Shown in pieces: positions 34,794 to 42,359 of a stretch of 42,359 nucleotides of DNA. Positions within the stretch are counted from its first letter, which is position 1; every line of letters begins with the position of its first letter. Made by a program: the position numbers and the translations under genes. This DNA comes from Bacteroidales bacterium (GTDB lineage: Bacteria; Bacteroidota; Bacteroidia; Bacteroidales; UBA932), in contig JABUTN010000007.1 of assembly GCA_021443665.1 (NCBI GenBank), forward strand, positions 1 to 42,359, given 5' to 3'. Below the pieces are notes generated by a model, which was not told the origin of the DNA, searched no databases, and saw nothing but the letters and a program-made list of their open reading frames with translations.

Positions 34794-35783
34794 GAGATAT
34801 TCAGCTATCTGGACGGCATTCAGGGCCGCCCCTTTTTTTATCTGGTCGCCGGAGAGCCACAGGGTGATGCCGTTCTCATTAGCAAGGTCCTTGCGCACAC
34901 GACCGACATAGATGTCGTCTTTTCCTCCTGTATAAAGGGGCATAGGATAAGTTTTTGTGGCGGGGTCGTCCTGGAGTGTCACGCCGGGCGCAGCCGCAAG
35001 TGCCTCCTGCACCTGTTTCACGGAAAGAGGCTTTTCCGTTTCCACCCACACAGCCTCGCTGTGCGAGCGAAGGGCTGAAATGCGCACGCACATTGCCGAG
35101 CAGCGCACATCCGAATGCATAATCTTGCGTGTCTCGTTGAACATCTTCATTTCCTCCTTGGTGTAGCCGTTGTCCACGAACACATCTATCTGAGGGATGA
35201 CATTGTAGGCAAGCTGGTAAGCGAATTTCTCCACCGTGGGCTCCTTCCCCTCCACAAGTTCCTTATATTGGTTCTTAAGCTCGGCCATTGCCTGCGCCCC
35301 TGCCCCTGACGCGCTCTGGTAGCTCGCCACGTGGATGCTCCTGATATGGGACAACTTCTCTATGGGCATAAGAGCCACAACCATCATAATCGTGGTGCAG
35401 TTGGGGTTGGCTATGATGCCGCGGGGATGCACGAGGGCATCCGCCGCATTGCACTCGGGCACGACCAGGGGCACGTCCTCATCCATCCTGAAGGCGCTGG
35501 AATTGTCTATCATAAGCGCCCCGTATTTGGTGATGGTCTCCGCAAACTCCCTTGAGGTGCCGGCACCCGCGGAAACGAAGGCTATGTCTATATCCTTGAA
35601 ATCGTCATTGTGCTGAAGGAGTTTTACCTCGTACTCTTTCCCCTTGAAGGAATATTTCCTGCCCGCACTCCTTTGGGAGCCGAAAAGATGAAGATTTTCT
35701 ACAGGAAAATCCCTTTCCTCGAGAACGCGGAGAAACTCCTGCCCCACTGCGCCGCTGGCGCCCACTATTGCAACATTTGCCAT
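34785..35783 (-). CDS. asd: Aspartate-semialdehyde dehydrogenase
   Basis: 332 residues, normal length. It reduces aspartyl phosphate to aspartate semialdehyde, the branch point for lysine/diaminopimelate, threonine and methionine. The NADP-binding [20 protein letters not shown] is at the start, the active-site cysteine is in [14 protein letters not shown], and [16 protein letters not shown] and [14 protein letters not shown] carry the substrate and catalytic His motifs. It begins 0 nt after the thrA stop, an operon linking the first and second pathway steps. It converges with folK with a 9-bp overlap. Confidence 0.97.
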   Translation of the reverse strand: MANVAIVGASGAVGQEFLRVLEERDFPVENLHLFGSQRSAGRKYSFKGKEYEVKLLQHNDDFKDIDIAFVSAGAGTSREFAETITKYGALMIDNSSAFRMDEDVPLVVPECNAADALVHPRGIIANPNCTTIMMVVALMPIEKLSHIRSIHVASYQSASGAGAQAMAELKNQYKELVEGKEPTVEKFAYQLAYNVIPQIDVFVDNGYTKEEMKMFNETRKIMHSDVRCSAMCVRISALRSHSEAVWVETEKPLSVKQVQEALAAAPGVTLQDDPATKTYPMPLYTGGKDDIYVGRVRKDLANENGITLWLSGDQIKKGAALNAVQIAEYLLG

Positions 35784-38216
35784 TTATACTGTCTTTAAGA
35801 TGTCTGAAAATATGCCTGATGCCGTCACATCGGCCCCGGCACCGTAGCCGCGGATTATCAGCGGATAGGGACTGTAGCGCGCACTTGTTATCATCGCTAT
35901 GTTGTTCGAGCCTTCAAGGCTGTGGAAAGGATGGTCGGGACTTATGCTCTGCAGCGACAGGTCGAGCCGGCCCTCATCCATCGTGGCGATGAAGCGCCAG
36001 CGTTTGTTTTCCCTTTCAAGGGCTTGTCTCTGCCGCTCGAACTGCTCATCGAGGGAAGGCAGAAGCGCCCAGAACTCCTCTATGCTGCAGGTAAAGAAGT
36101 TTTCGGGAAGAAACAGCTGTGTCCTGACATCATTCATACTGCTTGTATAGCCCGCCTCACGGGAAAGGATGACTATTTTGCGCATAACATCCTTGCCGCT
36201 GAGGTCTATGCGCGGGTCAGGCTCCGTATATCCCTGCTCCTGCGCCATCCTGACCGCTTTGCTGAAAGGAATTTGGGCGGACATTGTGTTGAGAATGAAG
36301 TTAATGCTGCCGCTCAGCACCGCCTCTATCTTCAGGATGCGGTCACCGCTGTCGCGCATATCGTTGATGGTGCCTATGAGAGGAAGCGCAGCCCCCACAT
36401 TGGTCTCATACCTGAACGAAACGCCGTGTTTCTGGGCAATGGCCTTCAGATGATTGTAATTCCCGTATTCGGAGGATGCCGCCACCTTATTGGCGGCCAC
36501 CACGCTGATTCCTTTCTTGAACAACTCTCCGTAAATCGCCGCCACATCTTCGCTTGCCGTGCAGTCCACAAAGACGGTGTTGAAAAGGTTCATATTCAGT
36601 ATCTGCTCCTTGAGGCTTTCCAGGCTTGTGGGAGCGGCCCCGTCAAGCTGTTCCCTATAATTGTCGGAATCTATGCCGGAAGGATTGAAGAGGGCACGGG
36701 TGCTGCGTGCTATTCCGACCACGTTTATTTTGAGATTCTTGCTCTTGAGCAGGTATTCCCGCTGGGCGGCAATCTGTTCCATAAGTTTGGAACCCACTGT
36801 TCCCACACCGCAGACCACGAGATTGATTTCCCTGTGCTCCGAGAGGAAGAAGCCGTCGTGGATTATTGTCAGGGCCTTTCTCAAGTGTGCCCTGTCCACC
36901 ACGAAGGAAATGTTCGACTCGAACGCACCCTGGGCGAGGGAAACCACACTGATGCCGTTGCGACCGAGCAGTGAGAACAATTTTCCCGCAACACCCTCGT
37001 GGCCCTTCATATTCTCACCCACCACGGTTATCGCGGCAAGGTTGCTCTTCACGAAGATGGGAAAGTTTATGCCGGAGGCAATTTCGTGCTGGAATTCGTC
37101 ATTTAGGGCCTCCGCCGCAAGTTCGGAGTCACGGCGGCTCACACCGATGGTAATGCTCGTCTCCGAGGCGGACTGGGTGACAAGGAAGGCGCTGATGTTT
37201 TCTTTGGCCAGACGGGAAAAAATGCGGCCGTCCACTCCGACCACTCCGACCATCGAGGTTCCTGAAAGCGTGATGAGGCTTATGTCGTCTATGGAAGAGA
37301 TTCCCTTGATGAGCTGGGGGCCTTCCTGGGCCTTCTCACAGATGAGCGTACCGGGAGCTGAAGGGTTGAAGGTATTCTTTATCAGGATGGGAATGCCTTT
37401 CTGGCAGACAGGGTAGAGTGTGGGGGAATACACCACCTTGGCTCCGAAGGTGCACAGTTCCATAGCCTCCTGATAACTCATCTGGTCTATCAGGCAGGAG
37501 GTCTTTATGATTCTGGGGTCTGCGGTCATGAAACCATCCACATCCGTCCAGATTTCGAGCATTTCGGCATCCAGCGCAGCCGCTATGAGGCTGGCCGTGT
37601 AGTCCGAGCCGCCACGCCCGAGGTTGCTGATGTCGCCGCTACGGGAATCTGTGGAGATGAAGCCAGGCACTATTGCTATCGCTTCCCCTAAATTATTGCT
37701 GTCCAATGCCTTGCGTATAAGTTCAAAGGTTTTGGGCTTATCCGCGACCACCCTGCCCTCGTGGACTTTGGTCTTTATGAATTCAAGGGAATCACAGACT
37801 TTCGAGCCCGGTATGGCGGCAGACACTATGCGTGAGGACATCCTCTCGCCGAAACTGACGATTTCGTCCTGGATTCGGGAAGGAAGGACCTTGAGCAGGA
37901 ACACGCCTTCGCAAATGCTCTCAAGACGGTCCAGAATGACGGATATCTCCTCCTTGAGTGCCTCAGCCACCTGCTCAGTGACCCCGACATTGTCTATGAC
38001 ATCATAGTGCCTGTTCCTGATCTGTGTAAGGATTTCACGGAAAGAGACATCCCCGGCCGCAGCAAGGGAGGCTGTCCTGATAAGCTGGTCCGTAATTCCG
38101 CCAAGGGCTGAAACCACTACAATGCAAGGCCTTTCCTGGGTGGAAACAATGCTTTTTACCGCTTTTATGCTTTCCGGCGTGCCCACTGATGTGCCGCCAA
38201 ACTTTAAAACTTTCAT
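35784..38216 (-). CDS. thrA: Bifunctional aspartokinase / homoserine dehydrogenase
   Basis: 810 residues from the ATG at 38216. The ORF track adds 29 residues upstream, but these span the promoter and the divergent metX start, and MKVLKFGGTSVGTPESI is the true aspartokinase N-terminus. The kinase domain covers ~1-290, then ACT-like regulatory repeats (~300-445, with VGVDGRIFSRLAKENISAFL). Homoserine dehydrogenase follows from ~455 (NLVVCGVGTVGSKLM), with TASEDVAAIY, AANKVAAS and YETNVGAALPLIGT. It phosphorylates aspartate and reduces aspartate semialdehyde to homoserine; feedback control by threonine or other end products is usual via the ACT repeats. It is divergent from metX, 61 bp apart. 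Confidence 0.97.
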   Translation of the reverse strand: MKVLKFGGTSVGTPESIKAVKSIVSTQERPCIVVVSALGGITDQLIRTASLAAAGDVSFREILTQIRNRHYDVIDNVGVTEQVAEALKEEISVILDRLESICEGVFLLKVLPSRIQDEIVSFGERMSSRIVSAAIPGSKVCDSLEFIKTKVHEGRVVADKPKTFELIRKALDSNNLGEAIAIVPGFISTDSRSGDISNLGRGGSDYTASLIAAALDAEMLEIWTDVDGFMTADPRIIKTSCLIDQMSYQEAMELCTFGAKVVYSPTLYPVCQKGIPILIKNTFNPSAPGTLICEKAQEGPQLIKGISSIDDISLITLSGTSMVGVVGVDGRIFSRLAKENISAFLVTQSASETSITIGVSRRDSELAAEALNDEFQHEIASGINFPIFVKSNLAAITVVGENMKGHEGVAGKLFSLLGRNGISVVSLAQGAFESNISFVVDRAHLRKALTIIHDGFFLSEHREINLVVCGVGTVGSKLMEQIAAQREYLLKSKNLKINVVGIARSTRALFNPSGIDSDNYREQLDGAAPTSLESLKEQILNMNLFNTVFVDCTASEDVAAIYGELFKKGISVVAANKVAASSEYGNYNHLKAIAQKHGVSFRYETNVGAALPLIGTINDMRDSGDRILKIEAVLSGSINFILNTMSAQIPFSKAVRMAQEQGYTEPDPRIDLSGKDVMRKIVILSREAGYTSSMNDVRTQLFLPENFFTCSIEEFWALLPSLDEQFERQRQALERENKRWRFIATMDEGRLDLSLQSISPDHPFHSLEGSNNIAMITSARYSPYPLIIRGYGAGADVTASGIFSDILKTV

Positions 38217-38221
38217 ATGCC

Positions 38222-38229
38222 CAAAGGTA
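38222..38229 (-). promoter_or_regulatory. -7 promoter box abutting the thrA start
   Basis: Minus strand reads TACCTTTG followed by GGCAT; it ends 5 nt before the thrA ATG, so the mRNA would start at or next to the initiation codon. This also supports rejecting the longer N-terminus in the ORF track. Confidence 0.65.
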
Positions 38230-38261
38230 TCCATTTTGACCCAATTCAGAAAAAATAATGG

Positions 38262-38269
38262 TACATTTG
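38262..38269 (+). promoter_or_regulatory. -7 promoter box for metX
   Basis: TACATTTG followed by CCGCC, 8 nt before the metX ATG at 38278. The 32 bp between this and the thrA box leave no room for a riboswitch in either leader. Confidence 0.65.
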
Positions 38270-38277
38270 CCGCCAAT

Positions 38278-39312
38278 ATGCAGCGACACAAGATAATAAT
38301 CAAGGACAGATTCTGTTTTGAGGCCGGCGGTCACCTCGATGAGTTGGAACTGGTATATCACACTTCACCACGCCCATACCGCCCCGGAGACAAGGTCGTG
38401 TGGATCTGCCACGCATTTACGGGCAATTCCGACCCCGAGGACTGGTGGGCTCAGCTCGTGGGCAAAGGGCAGCTCATAGACCCCGAAAAATACTTCGTGG
38501 TCTGCCACAATATCCTGTGTTCCCCCTACGGCTCCTCCTGTCCCGTTTCCATCAATCAGGCCACCGGACAGCCCTTCTATTTTGATTTTCCGGACACCAC
38601 GATAAGGGACATCGTGAATGCCGGAATCCTTGTGCGCAAACATCTCGGCATAGAGAAAATCGACCTGATGTTAGGCCCTTCCGTGGGCGGATTCCAGGTG
38701 TTCGAATGGTGTCTTGCCGAACCTGATGTAATCAGCAATGCAGTATTTTTGGCCACAGATGCGCGGGTTACGCCCTATCTGAATGCCTTCAACGAATGTC
38801 AGTTGATGGCCCTGGAGGCTGACGCATCCTTTAGGGAAGCGGCCTCCGCGTCCGGCGGTGAGGCCGGTCTGCGTTGTGCCCGCACCATAGGGGTAATCTC
38901 ATACAGAAGCTTCGACGCTTTCTGCATCACCCAGAAAGAGGCGGATTCCGACTGTCTCTTCTCAGACCACGCGGCTGCCTACCAGCGCCACCAGGGGGAG
39001 AAATTCATACGCAGAAACTTTGACGCCTACAGCTACTGGTATCTTATCCGTTCCATAAACAGCCACAATCTGGGCAGGGGACGCGGAGGCGTCCAGGCGG
39101 CTCTCGGACAAATAAAGTCACGCTGTCTTATGGTGAATATGAGCAATGACGGCTATTTTCCTCCCAAATCGGGGGCTGAAATAGTTTCCGCCATCCCCGA
39201 TGCCCGGCAAGTTGTGGTGGAGACCGTCTATGGACACGACGGCTTTCTGATAGAGAACGACAAACTGGTGGCCGTCCTCAAGCCCTTTTTATCGGAAAAC
39301 GGACTTTTATAG
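38278..39312 (+). CDS. metX: Homoserine O-acetyltransferase
   Basis: 344 residues from the ATG at 38278 (MQRHKIIIKDRFCFE); the 52 extra residues in the ORF track lie across the thrA promoter and N-terminus and are rejected. It is an alpha/beta hydrolase that acetylates homoserine with acetyl-CoA. The nucleophile is Ser135 in LGPSVGGFQVFEW, and the likely triad partners are Asp291 in MSNDGYFPP and His320 in GHDGFL. YHTSPRPYRPGDKVVWICHAFTGNSD at the start is typical of the family. MetX enzymes can also prefer succinyl-CoA, so the acyl donor is an inference, supported by MetY in the same window. The stop directly abuts the tRNA-Pro 3' end. Confidence 0.93.
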   Translation: MQRHKIIIKDRFCFEAGGHLDELELVYHTSPRPYRPGDKVVWICHAFTGNSDPEDWWAQLVGKGQLIDPEKYFVVCHNILCSPYGSSCPVSINQATGQPFYFDFPDTTIRDIVNAGILVRKHLGIEKIDLMLGPSVGGFQVFEWCLAEPDVISNAVFLATDARVTPYLNAFNECQLMALEADASFREAASASGGEAGLRCARTIGVISYRSFDAFCITQKEADSDCLFSDHAAAYQRHQGEKFIRRNFDAYSYWYLIRSINSHNLGRGRGGVQAALGQIKSRCLMVNMSNDGYFPPKSGAEIVSAIPDARQVVVETVYGHDGFLIENDKLVAVLKPFLSENGLL

Positions 39313-39386
39313 TCGGGATGAAGTGACTCGAACACTCGACCCCCTGGTCCCAAACCAGGTGCGCTAGCCAACTGCGCCACATCCCG
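39313..39386 (-). tRNA. proX-TGG: tRNA-Pro (anticodon TGG)
   Basis: On the minus strand the acceptor arms CGGGATG and CATCCCG pair fully, discriminator A. The anticodon stem CCTGG/CCAGG encloses TTTGGGA, giving TGG (reads CCA). The T arm has GTTCGAG. CCA is not encoded. The 3' end touches the metX stop codon, and the 5' end lies 21 bp after the stop of the acyl-CoA synthetase gene on the same strand. No TAnnTTTG is visible in that gap, so it may be co-transcribed with that gene. Symbol is a placeholder. Confidence 0.95.
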
Positions 39387-39390
39387 TTTT

Positions 39391-39416
39391 GGAGAAAGCC
39401 TGAGGGCTTATTCTCC
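39391..39416 (-). other. Stem-loop between the acyl-CoA synthetase stop and tRNA-Pro
   Basis: GGAGAA, a 2-nt bulge, AGCC, a 4-nt loop, GGCT, TTCTCC forms a stable hairpin that covers the stop codon (39408-39410). No T-run follows on the minus strand, so it looks more like a processing or stability element than a terminator. Confidence 0.45.
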
Positions 39417-41183
39417 CTTGTAGATTTCGCCTATGATGTCCTTGTACTTGGCGTGCAGTTTTGCCCTTTTGAGCTTGAGCGTCATAGACATAAGACCGTT
39501 GGTGGGCGACCATTCGTCAAGCACGTAATGGGGCCTCTTCACATTCTCGTGGGGGGCAAGCCTCTTGTTGACCGTCTCTATCTCGCTGTGCAGCAATTCC
39601 GTCACCTTGGGGTTTGCCAATATATCCTTCGCATCGATTTCCACCTTGTTGTCGGATGCCCATTCCTTGATTTTGTCAACATTGGGAACCACAATCGCTG
39701 AGGCGAATTTGTGGTTTTCCCCGATAACCATACAGTTCTCAATGTAGGGAGATTCGCGGAGAAGCGTCTCTATGACCTGAGGTGCCACATATTTGCCTGC
39801 GGAGAGCTTGAAAATCTCCTTCTTGCGGTCGGTGATTTTGAGGTATTTGCCGTCCACGAGACAGCCTATGTCTCCGGTGTGCAGCCAGCCGTCCTTGTCT
39901 ATGATCATCGCGGTCTGCTCGGGATCCTTGTAGTAACCCTTCATTACGTGCGGGCCTCTGGTCAGAATCTCTCCGTCCTCGGCAAACGAAAGTTCCGTGC
40001 CACTCAGGGCGGGACCCACCGTGCCGGCAACATTGATGCCCTGAACGGGGCTGTTGACGGCTATTACGGGTGATGTTTCCGTCATTCCGTAACCCTCGTA
40101 AATCTCCATCCTTGCCGCATTGAAGGTGCGGACAATCTTGGCATTGATGGAAGAACCGCCCGAAACCACAATCATATTGTGTCCTCCGAGGGCATCCCTC
40201 CACTTCTTGTAAATTAGCTTGTCAAAGATATTCCTTTTAAGCTTGTACCAGGGACTGTGGTTATAGTAGTCGTAATTGTTGGCAAAATCCCAGGCCTCAG
40301 AATAGAGCTTTTTCTTGAAGCCGGTCAAGGTCCTGCCAGCAGCCTCAAACTTGTTGTAGGTCATCTCTATCACGCGGGGAACAGCACAGAAACCGTCCGG
40401 ATGGCAGCTGAGCATATCGCGAGCGATTGTGCCTATGCTTTCGGCGTAATAGATAGAGATGCCGATGTACTGGTACTCATAGTTCATGCTGCGCTCATAA
40501 ATATGGCAGAGAGGCAGGAAGGAGAGCATTTTCTGCTTGCAGGTGACAGCCTGCTCCTTTACGTGTCCATAGGCATTGAACATCAGGTTGCCGTGGGAAA
40601 GCATAACGCCCTTGGGAGTGCCTGTGGTGCCGGAAGTATAGACTATCGTGGTGATATCATCCCTTGTGATGCTGTTCTTTATGGTTTCTATGGCATCCTT
40701 CACCTCCGCTTCGTGCTGACGTCCAATTTCAAACAGATTTTTGAGACAATCCATCTCCGGATCATCATCCATCAGATACACCTTTATAGGACGCTCAAGG
40801 GCCTCAATGGCAGGTAACACTTTGTTATACAGGGCCTTACCTCCCAAAAAGATTATCTTGGCGTCACTATGGTTGAAAATGTACTTGTACTCGTCAGTGC
40901 TGAGGGTCGGATATACGGGAACGTGAACCATTCCGTTAAGCGCAAGTCCCATATCGATAAAGTTCCATTCGGGACGGTTGCTGCAGATGGTAATGGCCTT
41001 GTCTCCTTTGCCATATCCTTGATAATTAAAGGCGTATGCCAATAAATAGGAATTCTCGCGATACTGCTTGACGCTGTATTTTGTCCACTTGCCGCCTATG
41101 CTGTGGGCAAGAATGTCTTCCTTGTCGCCGTGCTCCCTTTCAAGGGAATCCAACAAATCAAAAATCCTGGGTAGTTCCTGCAT
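39408..41183 (-). CDS. Long-chain acyl-CoA synthetase (AMP-binding enzyme)
   Basis: 591 residues from the ATG at 41183 (MQELPRIFDLLDSLE); the ORF track's start at 41210 falls in the promoter box. The AMP-binding P-loop is TIVYTSGTTGTPKGVMLSHGN, followed by the acyl-binding region, YEGYGMTETSPVIAVN, the WLHTGDIG motif, and the C-terminal hinge ITDRKKEIFKLSAGKYVAP. This is the FadD/long-chain family of Bacteroidetes and activates fatty acids as CoA (or AMP) esters for lipid synthesis or breakdown. It could feed acyl groups to the OlsF-like enzyme, though those enzymes usually take acyl-ACP. It is divergent from tadA, and tRNA-Pro lies downstream on the same strand. Confidence 0.93.
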   Translation of the reverse strand: MQELPRIFDLLDSLEREHGDKEDILAHSIGGKWTKYSVKQYRENSYLLAYAFNYQGYGKGDKAITICSNRPEWNFIDMGLALNGMVHVPVYPTLSTDEYKYIFNHSDAKIIFLGGKALYNKVLPAIEALERPIKVYLMDDDPEMDCLKNLFEIGRQHEAEVKDAIETIKNSITRDDITTIVYTSGTTGTPKGVMLSHGNLMFNAYGHVKEQAVTCKQKMLSFLPLCHIYERSMNYEYQYIGISIYYAESIGTIARDMLSCHPDGFCAVPRVIEMTYNKFEAAGRTLTGFKKKLYSEAWDFANNYDYYNHSPWYKLKRNIFDKLIYKKWRDALGGHNMIVVSGGSSINAKIVRTFNAARMEIYEGYGMTETSPVIAVNSPVQGINVAGTVGPALSGTELSFAEDGEILTRGPHVMKGYYKDPEQTAMIIDKDGWLHTGDIGCLVDGKYLKITDRKKEIFKLSAGKYVAPQVIETLLRESPYIENCMVIGENHKFASAIVVPNVDKIKEWASDNKVEIDAKDILANPKVTELLHSEIETVNKRLAPHENVKRPHYVLDEWSPTNGLMSMTLKLKRAKLHAKYKDIIGEIYKGE

Positions 41184-41207
41184 ATTAAGTATGTTTTTTA
41201 GCGAACG

Positions 41208-41215
41208 CAAATATA
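41208..41215 (-). promoter_or_regulatory. -7 promoter box for the acyl-CoA synthetase gene
   Basis: Minus strand reads TATATTTG followed by CG, 24 nt before the ATG at 41183. It is 14 bp from the tadA box, which has the same sequence on the other strand. Confidence 0.65.
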
Positions 41216-41229
41216 GTCTAATTTTTCAA

Positions 41230-41237
41230 TATATTTG
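41230..41237 (+). promoter_or_regulatory. -7 promoter box for tadA
   Basis: TATATTTG followed by CG, 20 nt before the tadA ATG at 41258. Confidence 0.65.
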
Positions 41238-41257
41238 CGAAAATCAAATAATTGGAA

Positions 41258-41692
41258 ATGACACACGAAGATTATATGAGGGAGGCTTTGAAACAGGCCC
41301 GGCAGAGTGCTGAAAGGGGTGAAATCCCCATCGGCGCCGTCATCGTATGCAAGGGGCGCATCATAGCCAGAGCGCACAATCTCAACGAAACTCTCCACGA
41401 TCCGACAGCCCACGCGGAGATGCAGGCAATCACTATGGCCACCGAAAGCCTCGGCGGAAAATACCTTGAAGACTGCACAATATATGTGACGGTGGAGCCC
41501 TGCCCTATGTGTGCCGCCGCCCTAAACTGGGCACAAGTTGACACGATAGTCTATGGGGCGGCAGATCCGAAAAGGGGATACAGCCTATTCCAACCTTCGC
41601 TTCTGCATCCGAAAACAAAGGTTGTTCCGGGTATTCTCGAATCGGAATGTTCAGAGTTGATGACAGAGTTTTTCAAGTCTATCAGAAGATAG
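41258..41692 (+). CDS. tadA: tRNA-specific adenosine deaminase
   Basis: 144 residues from the ATG at 41258; the TTG two codons earlier in the ORF track is not needed. It is a zinc cytidine-deaminase-fold enzyme that converts adenosine 34 of tRNA-Arg(ACG) to inosine in the wobble position. The zinc and catalytic residues are intact: His52 and Glu54 in TAHAEMQAI, and Cys82 and Cys85 in EPCPMCAAAL. EIPIGAVIVCKGRIIARAHN and DPKRGYSLFQP are also typical. Some nearby families are cytosine/guanine deaminases, but the match to TadA is better. It ends 1 nt before the mnmG stop on the opposite strand. Confidence 0.93.
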   Translation: MTHEDYMREALKQARQSAERGEIPIGAVIVCKGRIIARAHNLNETLHDPTAHAEMQAITMATESLGGKYLEDCTIYVTVEPCPMCAAALNWAQVDTIVYGAADPKRGYSLFQPSLLHPKTKVVPGILESECSELMTEFFKSIRR

Positions 41693-41693
41693 A

Positions 41694-42359
41694 TTATCTC
41701 CCGAAATACACCAAAAGGACTGAAACATCCGCAGGGGAAACTCCGGGAATTCTTGATGCCTGGGCAATGGTGCGCGGACGATGTTTGTTGAGTTTCATCC
41801 GGGATTCTATGGAGAGGGATTTTACTTTTGAATAGTCGAAATCCTCGGGAATTGACAGCATTTCAAGATGTTTTATCTTGTCCGCCATAGCCCTTTCCCT
41901 TTCTATATAGCCGGCATATTTGATCTTTATCTGTGTCGATTCGACTATTTCTTCGTATAAAGAAGTCTTGCCGAGTTCCTTGATTTTCCTGAAAGGAAGA
42001 CCTTCATAAATAGCCATAGCATCATCCTTCTTGTGTTTTTTATGGCCATTTGCCCGTCTTTTCAGCGATGAAACTGTTCCACGTGGAACAAATTTGAGAA
42101 GCTCAGAAAGCTCAACATCGGGTCTGCTCAGCAAATTGGAAACAGACTTTCGTGAGTCAAGAGCTGCTGAATTAATAGAAGAAAGATAAATATTCACAGC
42201 CTCAGGCTCAAGTTTTGTTTCATCGGAAAAGGCTGCAAGATCCTTGCAAAGAGAGTGCTTTTTCTCCCACAACCTGTATCTGTATTCATCACAAAGACCG
42301 AGTTTGTAAGACAAAGGTGTGAGCCTGTCATCGGCATTGTCCTGGCGGAGGAGAATGCG
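41694..42359 (-). CDS. mnmG: tRNA uridine-5-carboxymethylaminomethyl modification enzyme MnmG, C-terminal part
   Basis: The gene enters from the right edge; the reading frame continues to base 42359 (RQDNADDRLTPLSYKLG), so the ORF track's M at 42314 is an internal TTG. About 221 C-terminal residues are visible of a family of ~620. Signatures are AGYIERERAMADKIK, SIPEDFDYSKVKSLSIESRMKL and RPRTIAQASRIPGVSPADVSVLLVYFGR at the end. MnmG works with MnmE in wobble-uridine modification of several tRNAs, including tRNA-Gln(TTG), which this window encodes. An unusual basic stretch (KRRANGHKKHKKDD, ~ midway) looks like an insertion in a loop. The flavin domain is outside the window. Confidence 0.95.
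   Translation of the reverse strand, partial: RILLRQDNADDRLTPLSYKLGLCDEYRYRLWEKKHSLCKDLAAFSDETKLEPEAVNIYLSSINSAALDSRKSVSNLLSRPDVELSELLKFVPRGTVSSLKRRANGHKKHKKDDAMAIYEGLPFRKIKELGKTSLYEEIVESTQIKIKYAGYIERERAMADKIKHLEMLSIPEDFDYSKVKSLSIESRMKLNKHRPRTIAQASRIPGVSPADVSVLLVYFGR

Noticed and set aside
38122-38277. 52-residue N-terminal extension of MetX
   Set aside because: It covers the thrA 5' end and both promoters; the MetX family begins close to MQRHKIIIKDRF.
38217-38277. SAM riboswitch or threonine attenuator between thrA and metX
   Set aside because: The spacer is 61 bp and holds two promoters; no leader peptide or riboswitch core fits.
38217-38303. 29-residue N-terminal extension of ThrA
   Set aside because: It lies in the divergent promoter and the metX start; MKVLKFGGTSVG is the standard aspartokinase beginning.

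Overview
This window looks like a chromosomal segment from a Bacteroidota bacterium, most likely of the order Bacteroidales. Four things point there. SecD and SecF are fused in one polypeptide. Nearly every transcription unit starts with the Bacteroidetes-type -7 box TAnnTTTG. Typical families of the phylum are present: a DUF2723 membrane protein, SPOR/PD40 envelope proteins, fimbrillin-like and Fib_succ_major lipoproteins, and a DUF5106-like thioredoxin lipoprotein. Shine-Dalgarno signals are inconspicuous. By eye the DNA is moderately GC-rich, and an uncultured gut or rumen lineage is plausible, but I cannot place it below order. The standard bacterial code fits all genes.

Layout. 1-6108: a DUF2723 membrane protein (C-terminus off the left edge), a SUI1/YciH-type initiation factor and fused secDF, with a bidirectional terminator between the last two. 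6199-9526: an envelope operon of a PD40+SPOR exported protein, NfeD and the flotillin FloA. 9557-11258: glycyl-tRNA synthetase, tRNA-Ser(GCT) and its terminator. 11276-18199: an accessory-looking block, made of a palindromic intergenic element and then a four-gene operon: small lipoprotein, secreted GH2 beta-galactosidase with an N-terminal ricin-type lectin domain, and two tandem paralogous lipoproteins. 18189-23101: uvrC, then a fused PlsC + OlsB-like acyltransferase (OlsF/GlsF type) in operon with metY. 23114-25207: hemD-like, lipoprotein, rnpA, yidD. 25319-27237: groES-groEL. 27321-30260: a large outer-membrane protein joining an HExxH peptidase-like domain, a propeller-like middle and a beta-barrel. 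30315-31361: tRNA-Gln(TTG) directly followed by a thioredoxin-like lipoprotein gene. 31362-34793: ruvA-gcvH facing away from sufS-sufE-DUF59-folK. 34785-39312: thrA-asd facing away from metX. 39313-42359: tRNA-Pro(TGG), a long-chain acyl-CoA synthetase, tadA, and the C-terminal part of mnmG running off the right edge.

How the genes work together. ThrA, Asd, MetX and MetY cover most of the route from aspartate through homoserine and O-acetylhomoserine to homocysteine. SufS/SufE/DUF59 serve Fe-S assembly. SecDF and YidD serve membrane protein export and insertion; RnpA and TadA act on tRNA and MnmG modifies it. FloA/NfeD, the OlsF-like enzyme and the acyl-CoA synthetase concern membrane organisation and lipids.

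The segment is very compact. Convergent genes overlap or abut, and most divergent pairs share 10-40 bp back-to-back promoters. Several start codons lie only 4-8 nt after the -7 box, implying leaderless or nearly leaderless mRNAs. The least ordinary items are the peptidase-propeller-barrel protein, the tRNA-Gln/lipoprotein junction, the fused aminolipid acyltransferase, the lectin-galactosidase operon and the promoter architecture. I saw no CRISPR array, insertion sequence, prophage, integrase or recognisable defence system.
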